Of a DNA stretch of 64,000 nt, positions 1 through 9,017 are shown one piece after another. The translations under genes were made by a program, and so were the position numbers. Under the pieces are notes generated by a model. That model worked only from the letters and a program-made list of their open reading frames with translations. It ran no database searches and was not told where the DNA came from. This DNA is from Sphingomonas sp. M1-B02 (GTDB taxonomy: Bacteria > Pseudomonadota > Alphaproteobacteria > Sphingomonadales > Sphingomonadaceae): positions 2,467,501 to 2,531,500 of the forward strand of contig NZ_CP110679.1 of assembly GCF_026167525.1 (NCBI RefSeq), in the 5' to 3' direction. Position 1 is the stretch's first letter. Each line of letters begins with the position of its first letter.

Positions 1-1
1 A

Positions 2-220
2 GTGCATGACAGCGCGCATCCCGAATATGGCCGGATCACGATGATCTTTCAGAAGAATGCCAGCGCACCGGCCGGGCTGATGCTCCAGGGCTGGGTCGCG
101 CTGGATTCGCAGAACAACCGCACGACGATCCGGTTGTCGAACCAGAAGTTCAACGCCAGCATTTCGGACGGAGCGTTCCGCTGGAACGACCCACGGCCGC
201 AAGGCCCGCGAAATCGCTGA
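2..220 (+). CDS. lolA: Outer-membrane lipoprotein carrier LolA family protein, C-terminal part
   Basis: Only the last 72 codons are in the window; the reading frame is open to the left edge, so the gene begins outside. The visible part is a run of short beta-strand-like segments (ITMIFQKN, LMLQGWVALDSQNN, TTIRLSN) ending in a basic, proline-rich tail. This matches the C-terminal half of LolA-like periplasmic carriers, which move lipoproteins from the inner to the outer membrane. A lolA-xth pairing is, to my knowledge, common in sphingomonads, and exonuclease III follows here. A hairpin terminator lies downstream. The family call rests on a partial sequence. Confidence 0.65.
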   Translation: MHDSAHPEYGRITMIFQKNASAPAGLMLQGWVALDSQNNRTTIRLSNQKFNASISDGAFRWNDPRPQGPRNR

Positions 221-371
221 GAAACGGGGAATCGTTCATGCTGGCGACAGGTAGCCGGGCCTAAAAACGAAAGTGCGGATGTGGGGCTTGAGCCGGGATT
301 TTCCCCCTGTTGCCCGGACGATATCCACATCCTGCCTGCGTGACGAACGCTAGGTCGGCCCTCGCTCCATT

Positions 372-400
372 GCCCCCGGAGCGGGGGCCTTTCCGTTTTT
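372..400 (+). terminator. Rho-independent terminator after lolA
   Basis: A perfect 7-bp stem (GCCCCCG / CGGGGGC) with a GAG loop is followed by CTTTCCGTTTTT. It lies 150 bp after the lolA stop and about 60 bp before the exonuclease III start, so it probably ends the lolA transcript. The T tract is interrupted, so some read-through is possible. Confidence 0.6.
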
Positions 401-458
401 GGGGCGCTTTGCTTGGCGCAGGCTGGCACCGCCGCGCAAAAGCGCTACATCCCCTTTC

Positions 459-1241
459 GTGAAGATCGCTTCCTGGAATATCAATTCGGTCCGTGCGCGG
501 ATCGACATCGTGCAGCAATTCCTCCGCGAGGAGGCACCCGACATATTGTGCCTGCAGGAAACCAAGGTGATCGACGGCGATTTCCCCGAGGCACCGTTCC
601 GCGCGATGGGCTATGGCCATGTCATCAAGCATGGCCAGAAGATGCATCACGGCGTGGCGATCATCGCGCGGGTGCCGGTGATCGAGGATGACCGCTTCGA
701 CTGGCAGGCCAATCAGGAGGCGCGCCACGTCGGCGTGCGCCTCCCCAATGGCGTAAGGCTGGAGAATGTTTACGTACCCGCCGGCGGCGACGTCCCCGAT
801 CGCGAAGTGAACCCGAAGTTCGGCCAGAAGCTCGATTTCGTCGAGCGGATGACCCAGTGGGCGACGGGCTTGCGCGTGCCGACGATCCTGACCGGCGATT
901 TCAACATCGCCCCGCTCGAATGCGACGTGTGGAGCCACAAGCAGTTGCTGGGCGTCGTCAGCCACACCCCGATCGAGGTCGAGGCGCTGGGGCGGCTGCA
1001 GGCGGCGCATGACTGGGTCGATCTGGGGCGCCACTTCATCCCGGCGCCTGCGCGCAACTTCACCTGGTGGAGCTATCGCTCGGCCGACTGGACCGCCAAC
1101 GACCGCGGGCGGCGGCTCGATCATATGTGGGCCAGCCGCGAAGTCGCCGAGCAGGCAACCAGCCACAAAGTGTGCGAGCCGTGCAGAAGCTGGCTGCGGC
1201 CATCGGACCATGTCCCGATCATCACGGAATTCGCCTTTTGA
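459..1241 (+). CDS. xth: Exodeoxyribonuclease III
   Basis: This is a 260-residue DNA repair nuclease of the exonuclease III / AP endonuclease family, which cuts 5' of abasic sites and trims 3' ends. The fold's motifs are present: SWNINS with Asn7, LQETK with Glu34, TGDFN with Asp147 and Asn149, LDH at 220-222 and SDH at 249-251. I place the start at the GTG giving MKIASWNINS, because family members begin right at this beta-strand; an ATG 20 codons upstream would add an atypical basic leader. The stop overlaps the TTG start of ribA, which suggests translational coupling. Confidence 0.93.
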   Translation: MKIASWNINSVRARIDIVQQFLREEAPDILCLQETKVIDGDFPEAPFRAMGYGHVIKHGQKMHHGVAIIARVPVIEDDRFDWQANQEARHVGVRLPNGVRLENVYVPAGGDVPDREVNPKFGQKLDFVERMTQWATGLRVPTILTGDFNIAPLECDVWSHKQLLGVVSHTPIEVEALGRLQAAHDWVDLGRHFIPAPARNFTWWSYRSADWTANDRGRRLDHMWASREVAEQATSHKVCEPCRSWLRPSDHVPIITEFAF

Positions 1242-2296
1242 GCGACCCTCGCGCCGTTGCTCGCGCCGTCGATGCGCTGCGCCGCGGCTGGCCGATCGCG
1301 ATTTCGGGCGGGGACGGAACGCTGCAGCTGCTCGCGATCGAGACGGCGGACGCCGAGCGGCTGTCGGCATTCGATCCGGAGGGACGCGCGCCGGTCTTGC
1401 TCTCGGCGGGGCGGGCGGCGACGCTGAAGCTCGCCAACCAGCGCGACGCGGCGGCGCCCGACGGGCCGGTGCTCGTCGAGCGCGTGCCCTGGCTCGATTT
1501 CGATACCGCCACCGCGCTCTCCGATCCGCAGATGGACCTGGCGACTCCGCTCAAAGGACCGTTCCGCGCGCTGCCGGTCGAGGCGCCCGAGGCTGCCGCC
1601 GCCGCGCTGCGGCTGGCGCGGATCGCCGGGCTGCTGCCCGCTTATTTCGCATTTGCCGGCGACGCGGCGGAGGCGATCACCCCCGCCGATATCGATGCGC
1701 ATGAGGATGCCGGTCGACTGCGCATCGTCGGCCGCGCGCGCCTGCCGGTGGAGGGCGCCGAGGAGGCCGAGATCGTCGCCTTCCGGACCGACGAGATGCC
1801 CGGCGAGCATGTCGCGTTGCTGATCGGCCGGCCCGACGGCGGCCCGCCCCTCGTCCGGCTGCACAGCGAATGCCTCACCGGCGACGTGCTCGGCAGCCTC
1901 AAATGCGACTGCGGGCCGCAGCTGCGCGCGGCGATCGCCGCGATCGAGGCCAGCGGCTGGGGCATCCTGCTCTATCTGCGCCAGGAAGGCCGCGGGATCG
2001 GGCTGATCAACAAGCTGCGCGCTTATGCGCTGCAGGATCAGGGTTATGACACGGTCGACGCCAACACTCGGTTGGGCTTCGCGGTCGATTCGCGCAACTT
2101 CGCGATTGCCGGGCGGATGCTCGACTTGCTTGGCCAGACCCGCGTGCGGCTGCTGACCAACAATCCCGAAAAGGTCGCTGCGCTCGCGGCCTCGGGAATC
2201 GCCGTGATAGAGCGCGTGCCGCACCGCCTGCCGCCCAATCCGCACAACGAAGCCTATCTGGCGACGAAGCGCGACCGCACGGGCCACGATTTCTAG
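1238..2296 (+). CDS. ribA: GTP cyclohydrolase II with degenerate N-terminal RibB-like region
   Basis: The C-terminal half is a clear GTP cyclohydrolase II, the first committed step of riboflavin synthesis. Zinc ligands Cys212, Cys223 and Cys225 form the C-x10-C-x-C motif, and QEGRGIGL follows at 249-256. The protein is 352 residues, whereas single-domain RibA is about 200. The extra N-terminal part (AVDALRRGWPIAI...) resembles DHBP synthase (RibB) at its very start but lacks the acidic DDEDRENEGD catalytic loop, so it is probably inactive. The TTG start overlaps the xth stop (TTGA) and puts MSDPRAVARAVDALRRGW at the N-terminus. Confidence 0.9.
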   Translation: MSDPRAVARAVDALRRGWPIAISGGDGTLQLLAIETADAERLSAFDPEGRAPVLLSAGRAATLKLANQRDAAAPDGPVLVERVPWLDFDTATALSDPQMDLATPLKGPFRALPVEAPEAAAAALRLARIAGLLPAYFAFAGDAAEAITPADIDAHEDAGRLRIVGRARLPVEGAEEAEIVAFRTDEMPGEHVALLIGRPDGGPPLVRLHSECLTGDVLGSLKCDCGPQLRAAIAAIEASGWGILLYLRQEGRGIGLINKLRAYALQDQGYDTVDANTRLGFAVDSRNFAIAGRMLDLLGQTRVRLLTNNPEKVAALAASGIAVIERVPHRLPPNPHNEAYLATKRDRTGHDF

Positions 2297-2298
2297 CG

Positions 2299-2739
2299 AT
2301 GCGCTACTTCCTCGATACCGAATTCAACGGCTTTGGCGGCGCGCTGATCGCGCTGGCGCTGGTGCCCGAGGAGCCGGACGCGCCGCATTTCTACGAAGCG
2401 CTTGAATGCCCGGATCCGACCCCCTGGGTGGCCGAGCATGTCCTGCCGGTGCTTGCCGTCGAACCGATCGAGGCGGCGGAGCTGTCGCGCCGGCTGGAGG
2501 CCTATCTGGGCGACGATCCCTGGCCGGTGCTGATCGCCGACTGGCCCGAGGACATCGTCCATGCCGCGCGCGCAATGATCTCCGCGCCGGGGCGACGCAT
2601 CGGCCTCGATCGGGTCGGCTTCGAACTGTGCGATGCGTTCGGCTATGATTCGTCCGCCAGCGCGGTGCCGCACAACGCCTATCACGACGCCGTGGCGCTG
2701 CGTGCCTTTCTCCTCAGGCGCGAGGCGGCAGCCCGATAG
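2299..2739 (+). CDS. Putative DEDD-type 3'-5' exoribonuclease (Rv2179c/RNase AS-like)
   Basis: This 146-residue protein starts MRYFLDTEFNG, giving the D-x-E metal-binding motif at Asp6 and Glu8. Further acidic and histidine residues fit a DEDDh nuclease: Asp81 in LIADWPED and the final HNAYHD segment (His125/His129, Asp130). The short length and this spacing match the Rv2179c/RNase AS family, which trims RNA 3' ends. It begins 2 bases after ribA, so the two are probably co-transcribed. Its 3' end overlaps the opposing HAD gene by 26 bp. Substrate is not known from sequence. Confidence 0.72.
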   Translation: MRYFLDTEFNGFGGALIALALVPEEPDAPHFYEALECPDPTPWVAEHVLPVLAVEPIEAAELSRRLEAYLGDDPWPVLIADWPEDIVHAARAMISAPGRRIGLDRVGFELCDAFGYDSSASAVPHNAYHDAVALRAFLLRREAAAR

Positions 2740-3391
2740 CGCGGGCGACCGCGTCGAAATCATGTGCGATTTCGGTCACGCCCAACGCGCGCAGCCGATC
2801 GGCATGGCCGATGTCGCAATGGCTGCCCGCGCAGAGTCCGATAACATGCGCGCCCGAGGCGACCGCGCCGGTGACGCCGACCGGCGAATCTTCGAGGATG
2901 ACGCAGCGCCCTATATCGACGCCCAGCGCCGCGGCGGCGTGTAGATAGAGATCGGGCTCGGGCTTGCCGCGTTCGACATGCTCGCGCCCGCTGAAAATCT
3001 TGTCGCCGAAGGCCTCGCGGATCCCGAGATGTTCGAGATGCCGGCTGATCCACTCGGTCGAGCTCGACGAGGCGATCGCGCGGGGCAGCTCGGGCGGCAG
3101 GCGGAAGACGAACTCGATCGCACCGGCCACCTCGGGCAGTCCCTCCTCCAGCGCGCGGCGGTCCTCGATGGCGCGGGCGGTGTGGAAATCTTCGGGGATC
3201 GCACGGCCGATCCAGCGCTCGACTGCGCCGAGAAAGTCCGCACCGGCCAGCCCCATGAAGTTGGCCATCGATTCGGCCGGGCTGGTGGGATGGCCGATGC
3301 TCGTCAGATAATCGGCAATCTGGCGATTGCCGGCATATTCGCTTTCGAGCAACACGCCGTCGAAATCGAAGAGAATCGCGTCGAGCTTCAT
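2714..3391 (-). CDS. HAD-superfamily hydrolase (phosphatase/phosphoglucomutase-like)
   Basis: A 225-residue HAD subfamily IA protein. Motif I is DFDGV with Asp9 and Asp11, motif II is the SSSST run near residue 108, motif III the Lys in GKPEPD, and motif IV EDSPVGV. The helical cap lies between motifs I and II. Such enzymes hydrolyse small phosphorylated metabolites or act as beta-phosphoglucomutases; the substrate cannot be deduced. The start codon overlaps the stop of the upstream PLP-binding protein gene by 4 bases, so they form a two-gene minus-strand operon. Confidence 0.85.
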   Translation of the reverse strand: MKLDAILFDFDGVLLESEYAGNRQIADYLTSIGHPTSPAESMANFMGLAGADFLGAVERWIGRAIPEDFHTARAIEDRRALEEGLPEVAGAIEFVFRLPPELPRAIASSSSTEWISRHLEHLGIREAFGDKIFSGREHVERGKPEPDLYLHAAAALGVDIGRCVILEDSPVGVTGAVASGAHVIGLCAGSHCDIGHADRLRALGVTEIAHDFDAVARAIGLPPRA

Positions 3392-4053
3392 GCCCGCGCT
3401 CCGAACAAGGCGGTGCCGATGCGGATATGCGTCGCGCCGATCATCGCCGCGGTCTCATAATCGCCCGACATCCCCATGCTCAGGCCATCGAGTCCTTGCT
3501 CGCGCGCCAGCTTGGCAAGCAAGGCGAAATAAGGTGCGGCTTCGGTGTCGAGCGGAGGCACGCACATCAGGCCGACGACGGGCAGGCCCGCTTCCCGCGC
3601 CTGGGCAAGCAGCTCGGGCAAGTCGCCGATCGCGCAGCCGCCCTTTTGCGGCTCGTCGCCGATATTGACCTGCACGAAGCAATCGGGACGCTTGCCCGTG
3701 CGCGCCATCGCCGCGGCGAGCGCCGTCACCAGCGACGGCCGGTCGACCGAATGAATCGTGTCGAACAGGTCGACTGCTTCCTCGGCCTTGTTCGACTGGA
3801 GCTGGCCGACCAAGTGGAGCGCGACGTCGGGTGTCTCGGCCTTGAGCGGAGGCCATTTGGCCGCGGCTTCCTGGACGCGATTCTCGCCGAAGACGCGCTG
3901 GCCTGCGGCGATCAGCGGGCGGATCGCGTCGGCGTCGTGCATCTTGGAGATGGCGATCAGCGTCGCCGGACGGGGGGCACCGGCCAGCTGCGCCGCGCGG
4001 GCGATCCGGTCGTTAATGTCGGTCAGGCGCTGACGGGCGTCGTCTATGGGCAT
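3388..4053 (-). CDS. YggS/PROSC-family pyridoxal phosphate homeostasis protein
   Basis: A 221-residue single-domain, alanine-racemase-fold protein. The PLP lysine is Lys37 in LIAISKMHD; other family signatures are FGENRVQEA, HLVGQLQSNKA, VNIGDEPQKGG and LSMGMSGDYETAA near the C-terminus. This family binds PLP without known catalysis and buffers vitamin B6 and some amino-acid pools. It is the first gene of the minus-strand pair with the HAD hydrolase and starts 22 bp from the divergent ThiE-like gene. Confidence 0.93.
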   Translation of the reverse strand: MPIDDARQRLTDINDRIARAAQLAGAPRPATLIAISKMHDADAIRPLIAAGQRVFGENRVQEAAAKWPPLKAETPDVALHLVGQLQSNKAEEAVDLFDTIHSVDRPSLVTALAAAMARTGKRPDCFVQVNIGDEPQKGGCAIGDLPELLAQAREAGLPVVGLMCVPPLDTEAAPYFALLAKLAREQGLDGLSMGMSGDYETAAMIGATHIRIGTALFGARA

Positions 4054-4075
4054 GCGCCGCGCTATAGGTGGGGCG

Positions 4076-4591
4076 ATGCGTGCCCGCCACCCTGTCCCGC
4101 GCCTATGGCTGATGACCGACGAGCGGATGGGCGATTCGATTTGGGCGGCGCTGGATCGGCTGCCGCGGGGAAGCGGCGTTATTTTCCGTCATTATGGGCT
4201 GGTGCAATCGGAACGGCGGGCATTGTTCGCGAAGCTCGCGAAGGTTGCGCGCCGGCGAGGCCTGATCCTGCTGCGTGCGGGCGGGACGCGGCTGAACGGC
4301 GAGATGGGGACGCATGGCGGGCGCAGGGGTCGCGGGCTTCATACCCGCGCGGTCCATTCGCGGCGCGAGGCAATCGCAGCGCTTCGCGACGGAGCGGATG
4401 CCTTGTTCGTCTCACCGGTCTTCCGGACCCGCTCGCATCCGGGCGCCCGCGTGCTGGGGCGGGTTCGCTTCGGACTGCTGATTCGCGGACTAGGGGTGCC
4501 GATCGTCGCGCTCGGCGGGATGAATGCCAGACGCGCATCAAGCTTGCGCGGAATCCATGGCTGGGCGGCGATCGATGCATGGACGAAGTGA
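4076..4591 (+). CDS. Thiamine phosphate synthase-like (ThiE/TenI fold) protein, shortened
   Basis: The C-terminal part has the ThiE/TenI signature: ADALFVSPVFRTRSHPGAR followed by VPIVALGGMNA. The N-terminal LWLMTDERM also fits the family's first strand. At 171 residues it is shorter than typical ThiE (about 210), and several conserved acidic and basic residues of the synthase active site are hard to find. It may be a TenI-like paralogue, not a true TMP synthase. I chose the ATG giving MRARHPVPRLWL; an in-frame ATG 30 bases upstream would nearly touch the divergent YggS gene. Confidence 0.65.
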   Translation: MRARHPVPRLWLMTDERMGDSIWAALDRLPRGSGVIFRHYGLVQSERRALFAKLAKVARRRGLILLRAGGTRLNGEMGTHGGRRGRGLHTRAVHSRREAIAALRDGADALFVSPVFRTRSHPGARVLGRVRFGLLIRGLGVPIVALGGMNARRASSLRGIHGWAAIDAWTK

Positions 4592-4600
4592 CGCGGCGCG

Positions 4601-5332
4601 TCAGAAGCGGAAGGCAGTGCCCACATAGACCGCCTGGCTGTCCCGGCGATCGTCGGTGATCTTGGGCAGGCGATCAGCCTCGCTCTTGTAACGCACCCCC
4701 GCGGTCACCGCGAGGTTGCGCGTGACCGAATAGGAGCCGCCGAGATCGACCGAATAATTTGGCTTGTCGCCGATCAGGATCGGCGTGCTCGCCAGCGGAC
4801 GCTCGGCCGCAGCCTGGACGCGCCCGGTGATACGGCTGCCGGTGTAGCTGACGCCAAGATTGGCGCGCTCGCGGCTACCGGGCTGAGTCACCATTTCGAT
4901 TCGGCTCACGTCGCCCGCGATCGCGAAACGCTTCCAGCCGACCGAAACGCCCAGATTATAGGCGATCGGGGCCAGGCTGACCGACGGCGTTGCCGCAGCC
5001 GCCATCTCGTTGCGATCGATCCGCGCGGCGCGGGTGGAGCGCGCGCGCACCGCCACGGTGACCGCGCGCCGCTCGCCATTGCGCGACGATTCGGACGGCG
5101 TGAAGCGGAAGCCGCTTTCCGGCAAACCGCTACGCGCGAGAATCGCCGCAAGCTTCGGATCGGCCGCAGCCGGCGTGAACGTGCCGAGGCCACCGCGCAT
5201 CGCCACCGATGGCCGCGCGATCGCATTGGCGACACGTCCGTTTTCTTGTGCCTGAAGCGCGGGCGCGAGCAGGGTCCCGGCGACGCATAGCGCCCCCAGT
5301 CCCAATCCCGTCATCCAGCGTGTCAAACGCAT
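4601..5332 (-). CDS. Predicted outer-membrane beta-barrel protein, uncharacterised
   Basis: I do not recognise a named family. The protein of about 243 residues has a Sec signal peptide (MRLTRWMTGLGLGALCVAG... ending LQAQ), a disordered linker to about residue 80, then alternating amphipathic strands such as SVDLGGSYSVTRNLAVTAGV. It ends in Phe (TAFRF), the C-terminal signature for BAM-mediated barrel assembly. A role as a small porin or surface protein is inferred. The ATG at 5332 has GAGAGGG at good spacing; an ATG 6 bases upstream is also possible but sits right on that ribosome-binding sequence. Confidence 0.6.
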   Translation of the reverse strand: MRLTRWMTGLGLGALCVAGTLLAPALQAQENGRVANAIARPSVAMRGGLGTFTPAAADPKLAAILARSGLPESGFRFTPSESSRNGERRAVTVAVRARSTRAARIDRNEMAAAATPSVSLAPIAYNLGVSVGWKRFAIAGDVSRIEMVTQPGSRERANLGVSYTGSRITGRVQAAAERPLASTPILIGDKPNYSVDLGGSYSVTRNLAVTAGVRYKSEADRLPKITDDRRDSQAVYVGTAFRF

Positions 5333-5490
5333 TTGCATCCCTCTCAGTTAGAAAGCCGTACCATGATTCGAAACCAAGGTTCCAGCGGCTGCCCAAATTT
5401 CATGCGAGTGTTGCCCGATGCCCACAGATTCAGCAGCAAAAGCGCCGAATCGTGGCCGATCCGGCCCTTTGCTCCGCTCCGTCTCGCGCC

Positions 5491-5518
5491 TTGCTCCCGC
5501 CACACGAGCCCCTATAGA
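5491..5518 (+). promoter_or_regulatory. Possible sigma-70-type promoter for the DUF3576 gene
   Basis: TTGCTC and TATAGA are separated by 16 bp, and the -10-like element ends 38 bp before the chosen start of the DUF3576 lipoprotein gene. This is a plausible housekeeping promoter in the divergent 5333-5556 interval, but such matches are frequent by chance. Confidence 0.3.
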
Positions 5519-5556
5519 TGCTCACCACTATAGTGTCTGCCTTTAGGAAGCTGTCG

Positions 5557-5988
5557 ATGAACCGCCTGTTGCGCACCGCGATCCTGGGGTCGCTCGTTCT
5601 TTCCGTTGCCGCTTGCGGCGGTCGCGATCGCCCCCAGGCCGATCTGGCCGCATCGAAGGTGACGACCATCGGCGTGAACGCCTATCTGTGGCGCGCATCG
5701 CTCGACACGCTGAGCTTCATGCCGCTGCTGCAGACCGATTCGAACGGCGGCGTGATCGTGACCGACTGGTATGTGAACCCCAATACGCCGACCGAGCGGA
5801 TGAAGGTGACCGTCACCGTGCTCGACCAGGATCTGCGCGCCGATGCGTTGCGCGTCGCTGCCCTTCGCGAGGTCAACCGCACTGGCCAGTGGGTGGCGTC
5901 GCCCGTCCAGGCGGCCACCGTCCAGAAGCTCGAGGATATCATCCTCACCCGCGCACGGGATCTGCGCCGCGCCGCTATCGCGGAATAA
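5557..5988 (+). CDS. DUF3576 family lipoprotein
   Basis: A 143-residue protein with a lipoprotein signal peptide; the lipobox LSVAAC puts the lipidated Cys near residue 20. The following IGVNAYLWRASLDTLSFMPL is the hallmark of DUF3576, an alphaproteobacterial family of unknown function presumably anchored in the periplasm. The start at ATG 5557 is preceded by AGGAAG at suitable spacing; a longer in-frame start at 5518 would precede the signal peptide and is unlikely. It lies 15 bp upstream of leuS and probably shares its transcript. Confidence 0.82.
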   Translation: MNRLLRTAILGSLVLSVAACGGRDRPQADLAASKVTTIGVNAYLWRASLDTLSFMPLLQTDSNGGVIVTDWYVNPNTPTERMKVTVTVLDQDLRADALRVAALREVNRTGQWVASPVQAATVQKLEDIILTRARDLRRAAIAE

Positions 5989-6003
5989 TCGAAAGACCGA
6001 GTG

Positions 6004-8511
6004 ATGGCGTCACGCTTCAATCCCTTGAAGGCGGACGCAGCGTGGCAGAAGGCGTGGGACGACAACCGCACCTTCGCCGCGCGCGACGATTCGCCCAAGC
6101 CCAAGAGTTTCGTGCTCGAGATGTTCCCCTATCCCTCGGGGCGCATCCACATGGGGCATGTCCGCAACTATACGATGGGCGACGTGCTCGCGCGCTTCCG
6201 GCGGATGCGCGGCTATGAAGTGCTCCACCCGATGGGCTGGGACGCGTTCGGCATGCCCGCCGAAAATGCCGCGATGGAGAAGAAGGTCCATCCGGGCGGC
6301 TGGACCCGCGCCAATATCGCGACGATGAAAGCGCAGCTCAAGCGGCTCGGCTTCGCGCTCGACTGGACGCGCGAGCTGGCGACCTGCGACCCCGAATATT
6401 ATGGCCAGGAACAGGCGATCTTCCTCGATTTCTACGAGGCGGGGCTGGTCTATCGCAAGGAATCGGCGGTCAATTGGGATCCGGCCGACATGACCGTGCT
6501 CGCCAACGAGCAGGTGATCGACGGGCGCGGCTGGCGCTCGGGCGCACTGGTCGAGCGGCGCAAGTTGAGCCAGTGGTTCCTCAAGATCACCGACTTCGCC
6601 GACGAGCTGCTGGAGGGCGTGCAGGCGCTCGAACATTGGCCCGAAAAGGTCAAGCTGATGCAGGAGAACTGGATCGGCAAGTCCGAGGGGCTGCGGTTTC
6701 GGTTCGCACTGTCCGACGGCGGCGATGTCGAAGTCTTCACCACCCGGCCGGACACGATCTTCGGGTCGAGCTTCGTCGCGGTCGCGGCGGACCATCCGAT
6801 CGCGCAAAAGCTGGCCGAGACGAGTGAAGACGCCGCGACGTTTATCGCGCTCTGCAAGCAAGGCGGCACCACTGCGGCCGAACTGGAGACGCAGGAGAAG
6901 CTCGGCTTCGACACCGGCCTGCGCGCGGTCCACCCCTTTGACCCGGCGTGGCAATTGCCGGTCTACATCGCCAATTTCGTGTTGATGGACTATGGCACCG
7001 GCGCCGTCTTCGGGGTGCCGGCGCACGACCAGCGCGACTTCGAATTCGCCACCAAATATGCCCTGCCGATCCGCCGCGTCGTCTCCGACGGCGATCAGGT
7101 CTCGCCCGAATACCATAGCGACGAAGCCTATACCGGTCCCGGCACACTGGTGAACTCGCACTTCCTCGACGGAATGGATGTCGCCGACGCCAAGCGCGCG
7201 GTGATCCGCCGCGCCGAGGAAGGCGGCTGGGGCAGCGGCACCACCGTCTGGCGGCTGCGCGACTGGGGGGTCAGCCGCCAGCGTTATTGGGGCACGCCGA
7301 TCCCCTTCATCCATTGCGATGGCTGTGGCGTCGTCCCCGCCCCGCGCGAGTCGCTGCCGATCGTACTGCCCGAGGATGTCAGCTTCGACATTCCCGGCAA
7401 TCCGCTCGACCGGCACCCGAGCTGGAAGCATGTCGACTGCCCCCAATGCGGTGCAGCCGCCCGGCGCGAGACCGACACGCTCGACACCTTCGTCGATTCC
7501 TCCTGGTATTTCATCCGTTTCGCCAGCCAGCCGCGCGACAAGCCGTTCGACAAGGCGATGGCCGAGCAATGGCTCCCGGTCGGGCAGTATATCGGCGGGG
7601 TGGAGCATGCGATCCTGCATCTGCTCTACGCCCGCTTCTTCACGCGCGCGCTCAACCGGATCGGCAAGCTCGATATGACCGAGCCCTTTGCCGGGCTTTT
7701 CACCCAGGGCATGGTGACGCACGAGACCTACAAGTCGCTCGATGGGCGCTGGCTCTCGCCCGAGGAAATCCGCAAGGACAGCGCCGGCGCGATCGAACTC
7801 TCCTCGGGCGACGTGATCGACATCGGCCGCATCGAGAAGATGTCGAAGTCGAAGAAGAACACGGTCGATCCCGAACCGATCGTCGACCAATATGGCGCCG
7901 ACGCGGTCCGCTGGTTCATGCTCTCCGACAGCCCACCCGAGCGCGATCTCGAGTGGAGCGAGAATGGCATCGAGGGTGCCTGGCGCTTCGTCCAACGGCT
8001 GTGGCGGCTTGTGGATGGCGTGACCGACGCACAGGGCGAAGACAAGGATCTCGACCGCCGCCTGCACCGCACGATCGCCGGCGTCGCCGAGGATGTGGAA
8101 GCGCTGACCTTCAACAAGTCGGTGGCCAAGCTCTATGAACTGGTCAACGCGATCGAGCGCGCCGCGCCCTCAGCCTCACGCAGCAACGCGATCCGCACGC
8201 TCGTCCGCATCGTCGCGCCGATGGTGCCGCACCTGGCCGAGGAAGCCTGGGCGCAGATGGGCAATACAGGGCTGGTCGCCGATGCCCCCTGGCCCGAGGT
8301 GGATCCCGCGCTGCTCGTCGACGACGAAGTGACGATCGCGGTGCAGATCAATGGCAAGCTGCGCGATACGCTGGTAATGCCCAAGGGCGCGGACCGCGAA
8401 ATTGTCGAGGCCGCCGCGATGGCATCGGACAAGGTCGTCCGGCAGCTCGAAGGAAAGGCGCCCCGCAAAGTGATCGTCGTCCCCGATCGTCTCGTGAACA
8501 TCGTCGCATGA
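6004..8511 (+). CDS. leuS: Leucyl-tRNA synthetase
   Basis: An 835-residue class Ia aminoacyl-tRNA synthetase that charges tRNA-Leu. The HIGH-type motif is in [17 protein letters not shown] and the KMSKS loop is [13 protein letters not shown]. Between them is a full CP1 editing region ([20 protein letters not shown]) and a zinc-type insertion with paired cysteines (HCDGCGV ... CPQCG). The C-terminal domain is complete. I use the ATG at 6004; a GTG immediately before it is also possible. The stop overlaps the start of lptE (ATGA). Confidence 0.96.
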   Translation: MASRFNPLKADAAWQKAWDDNRTFAARDDSPKPKSFVLEMFPYPSGRIHMGHVRNYTMGDVLARFRRMRGYEVLHPMGWDAFGMPAENAAMEKKVHPGGWTRANIATMKAQLKRLGFALDWTRELATCDPEYYGQEQAIFLDFYEAGLVYRKESAVNWDPADMTVLANEQVIDGRGWRSGALVERRKLSQWFLKITDFADELLEGVQALEHWPEKVKLMQENWIGKSEGLRFRFALSDGGDVEVFTTRPDTIFGSSFVAVAADHPIAQKLAETSEDAATFIALCKQGGTTAAELETQEKLGFDTGLRAVHPFDPAWQLPVYIANFVLMDYGTGAVFGVPAHDQRDFEFATKYALPIRRVVSDGDQVSPEYHSDEAYTGPGTLVNSHFLDGMDVADAKRAVIRRAEEGGWGSGTTVWRLRDWGVSRQRYWGTPIPFIHCDGCGVVPAPRESLPIVLPEDVSFDIPGNPLDRHPSWKHVDCPQCGAAARRETDTLDTFVDSSWYFIRFASQPRDKPFDKAMAEQWLPVGQYIGGVEHAILHLLYARFFTRALNRIGKLDMTEPFAGLFTQGMVTHETYKSLDGRWLSPEEIRKDSAGAIELSSGDVIDIGRIEKMSKSKKNTVDPEPIVDQYGADAVRWFMLSDSPPERDLEWSENGIEGAWRFVQRLWRLVDGVTDAQGEDKDLDRRLHRTIAGVAEDVEALTFNKSVAKLYELVNAIERAAPSASRSNAIRTLVRIVAPMVPHLAEEAWAQMGNTGLVADAPWPEVDPALLVDDEVTIAVQINGKLRDTLVMPKGADREIVEAAAMASDKVVRQLEGKAPRKVIVVPDRLVNIVA

Positions 8512-9017
8512 GGGCCGTGGCGCTCGTCGCGGCGCTGCTCGCACTCTCGGGCTGCGGGCTACGGCCGCTCTACGGCGGCGGCGCGGCCGGCCCCGTTCAG
8601 ACAATGCTCGCGGCGGTGCAAGTTGCCCCGATCCAGGGCGAATCGGGTTGGCTGGTCTCCAATGCGCTGCGCGATCGGCTTGCAGCGGGGCGCACCGATG
8701 CGCCGCGCTATCGGCTCGAAGTGCAGTTGGACGACCAGATTGCCGGCCTCGGCGTGCGCCGCGACGACAGCGTCACCCGCGAACGGCGGACATTGCGCGC
8801 GCGCTATCAGCTGGTCGATCTGAGCAGCGGCGCGGTCGTGCTCGACGCCACCGCGGGCTCGGACGCCGGCATCGATGTCGTCGGCTCCGAATATGCGACG
8901 ATCGCCGCCGAACGCACTGCGCTCGAGCGGCTTTCGGGCATCGTTGCCGACCAGATCGTGGCTCGCGTGGCGCGCTTCGCCCAATCGGCCGCGCCGGCCG
9001 CCGCCGCCGCGCAATGA
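8508..9017 (+). CDS. lptE: LPS-assembly lipoprotein LptE
   Basis: A 169-residue lipoprotein starting [24 protein letters not shown]; the Cys of LSGC is the lipidation site and the LRPLYG signature after it is diagnostic for LptE. LptE plugs the LptD barrel in the outer membrane for LPS (in sphingomonads, probably glycosphingolipid or other lipid) insertion. The order leuS-lptE-holA is conserved in alphaproteobacteria. It overlaps both neighbours by 4 bases, so the three genes should be translated in a coupled way. The last residues are an alanine-rich tail. Confidence 0.88.
   Translation: MRAVALVAALLALSGCGLRPLYGGGAAGPVQTMLAAVQVAPIQGESGWLVSNALRDRLAAGRTDAPRYRLEVQLDDQIAGLGVRRDDSVTRERRTLRARYQLVDLSSGAVVLDATAGSDAGIDVVGSEYATIAAERTALERLSGIVADQIVARVARFAQSAAPAAAAAQ

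Noticed and set aside
6010..8067. Long minus-strand open frame antisense to leuS
   Set aside because: High G+C leaves few stops in the antisense frame; the translation has no recognisable domain, and leuS on the other strand is certain.
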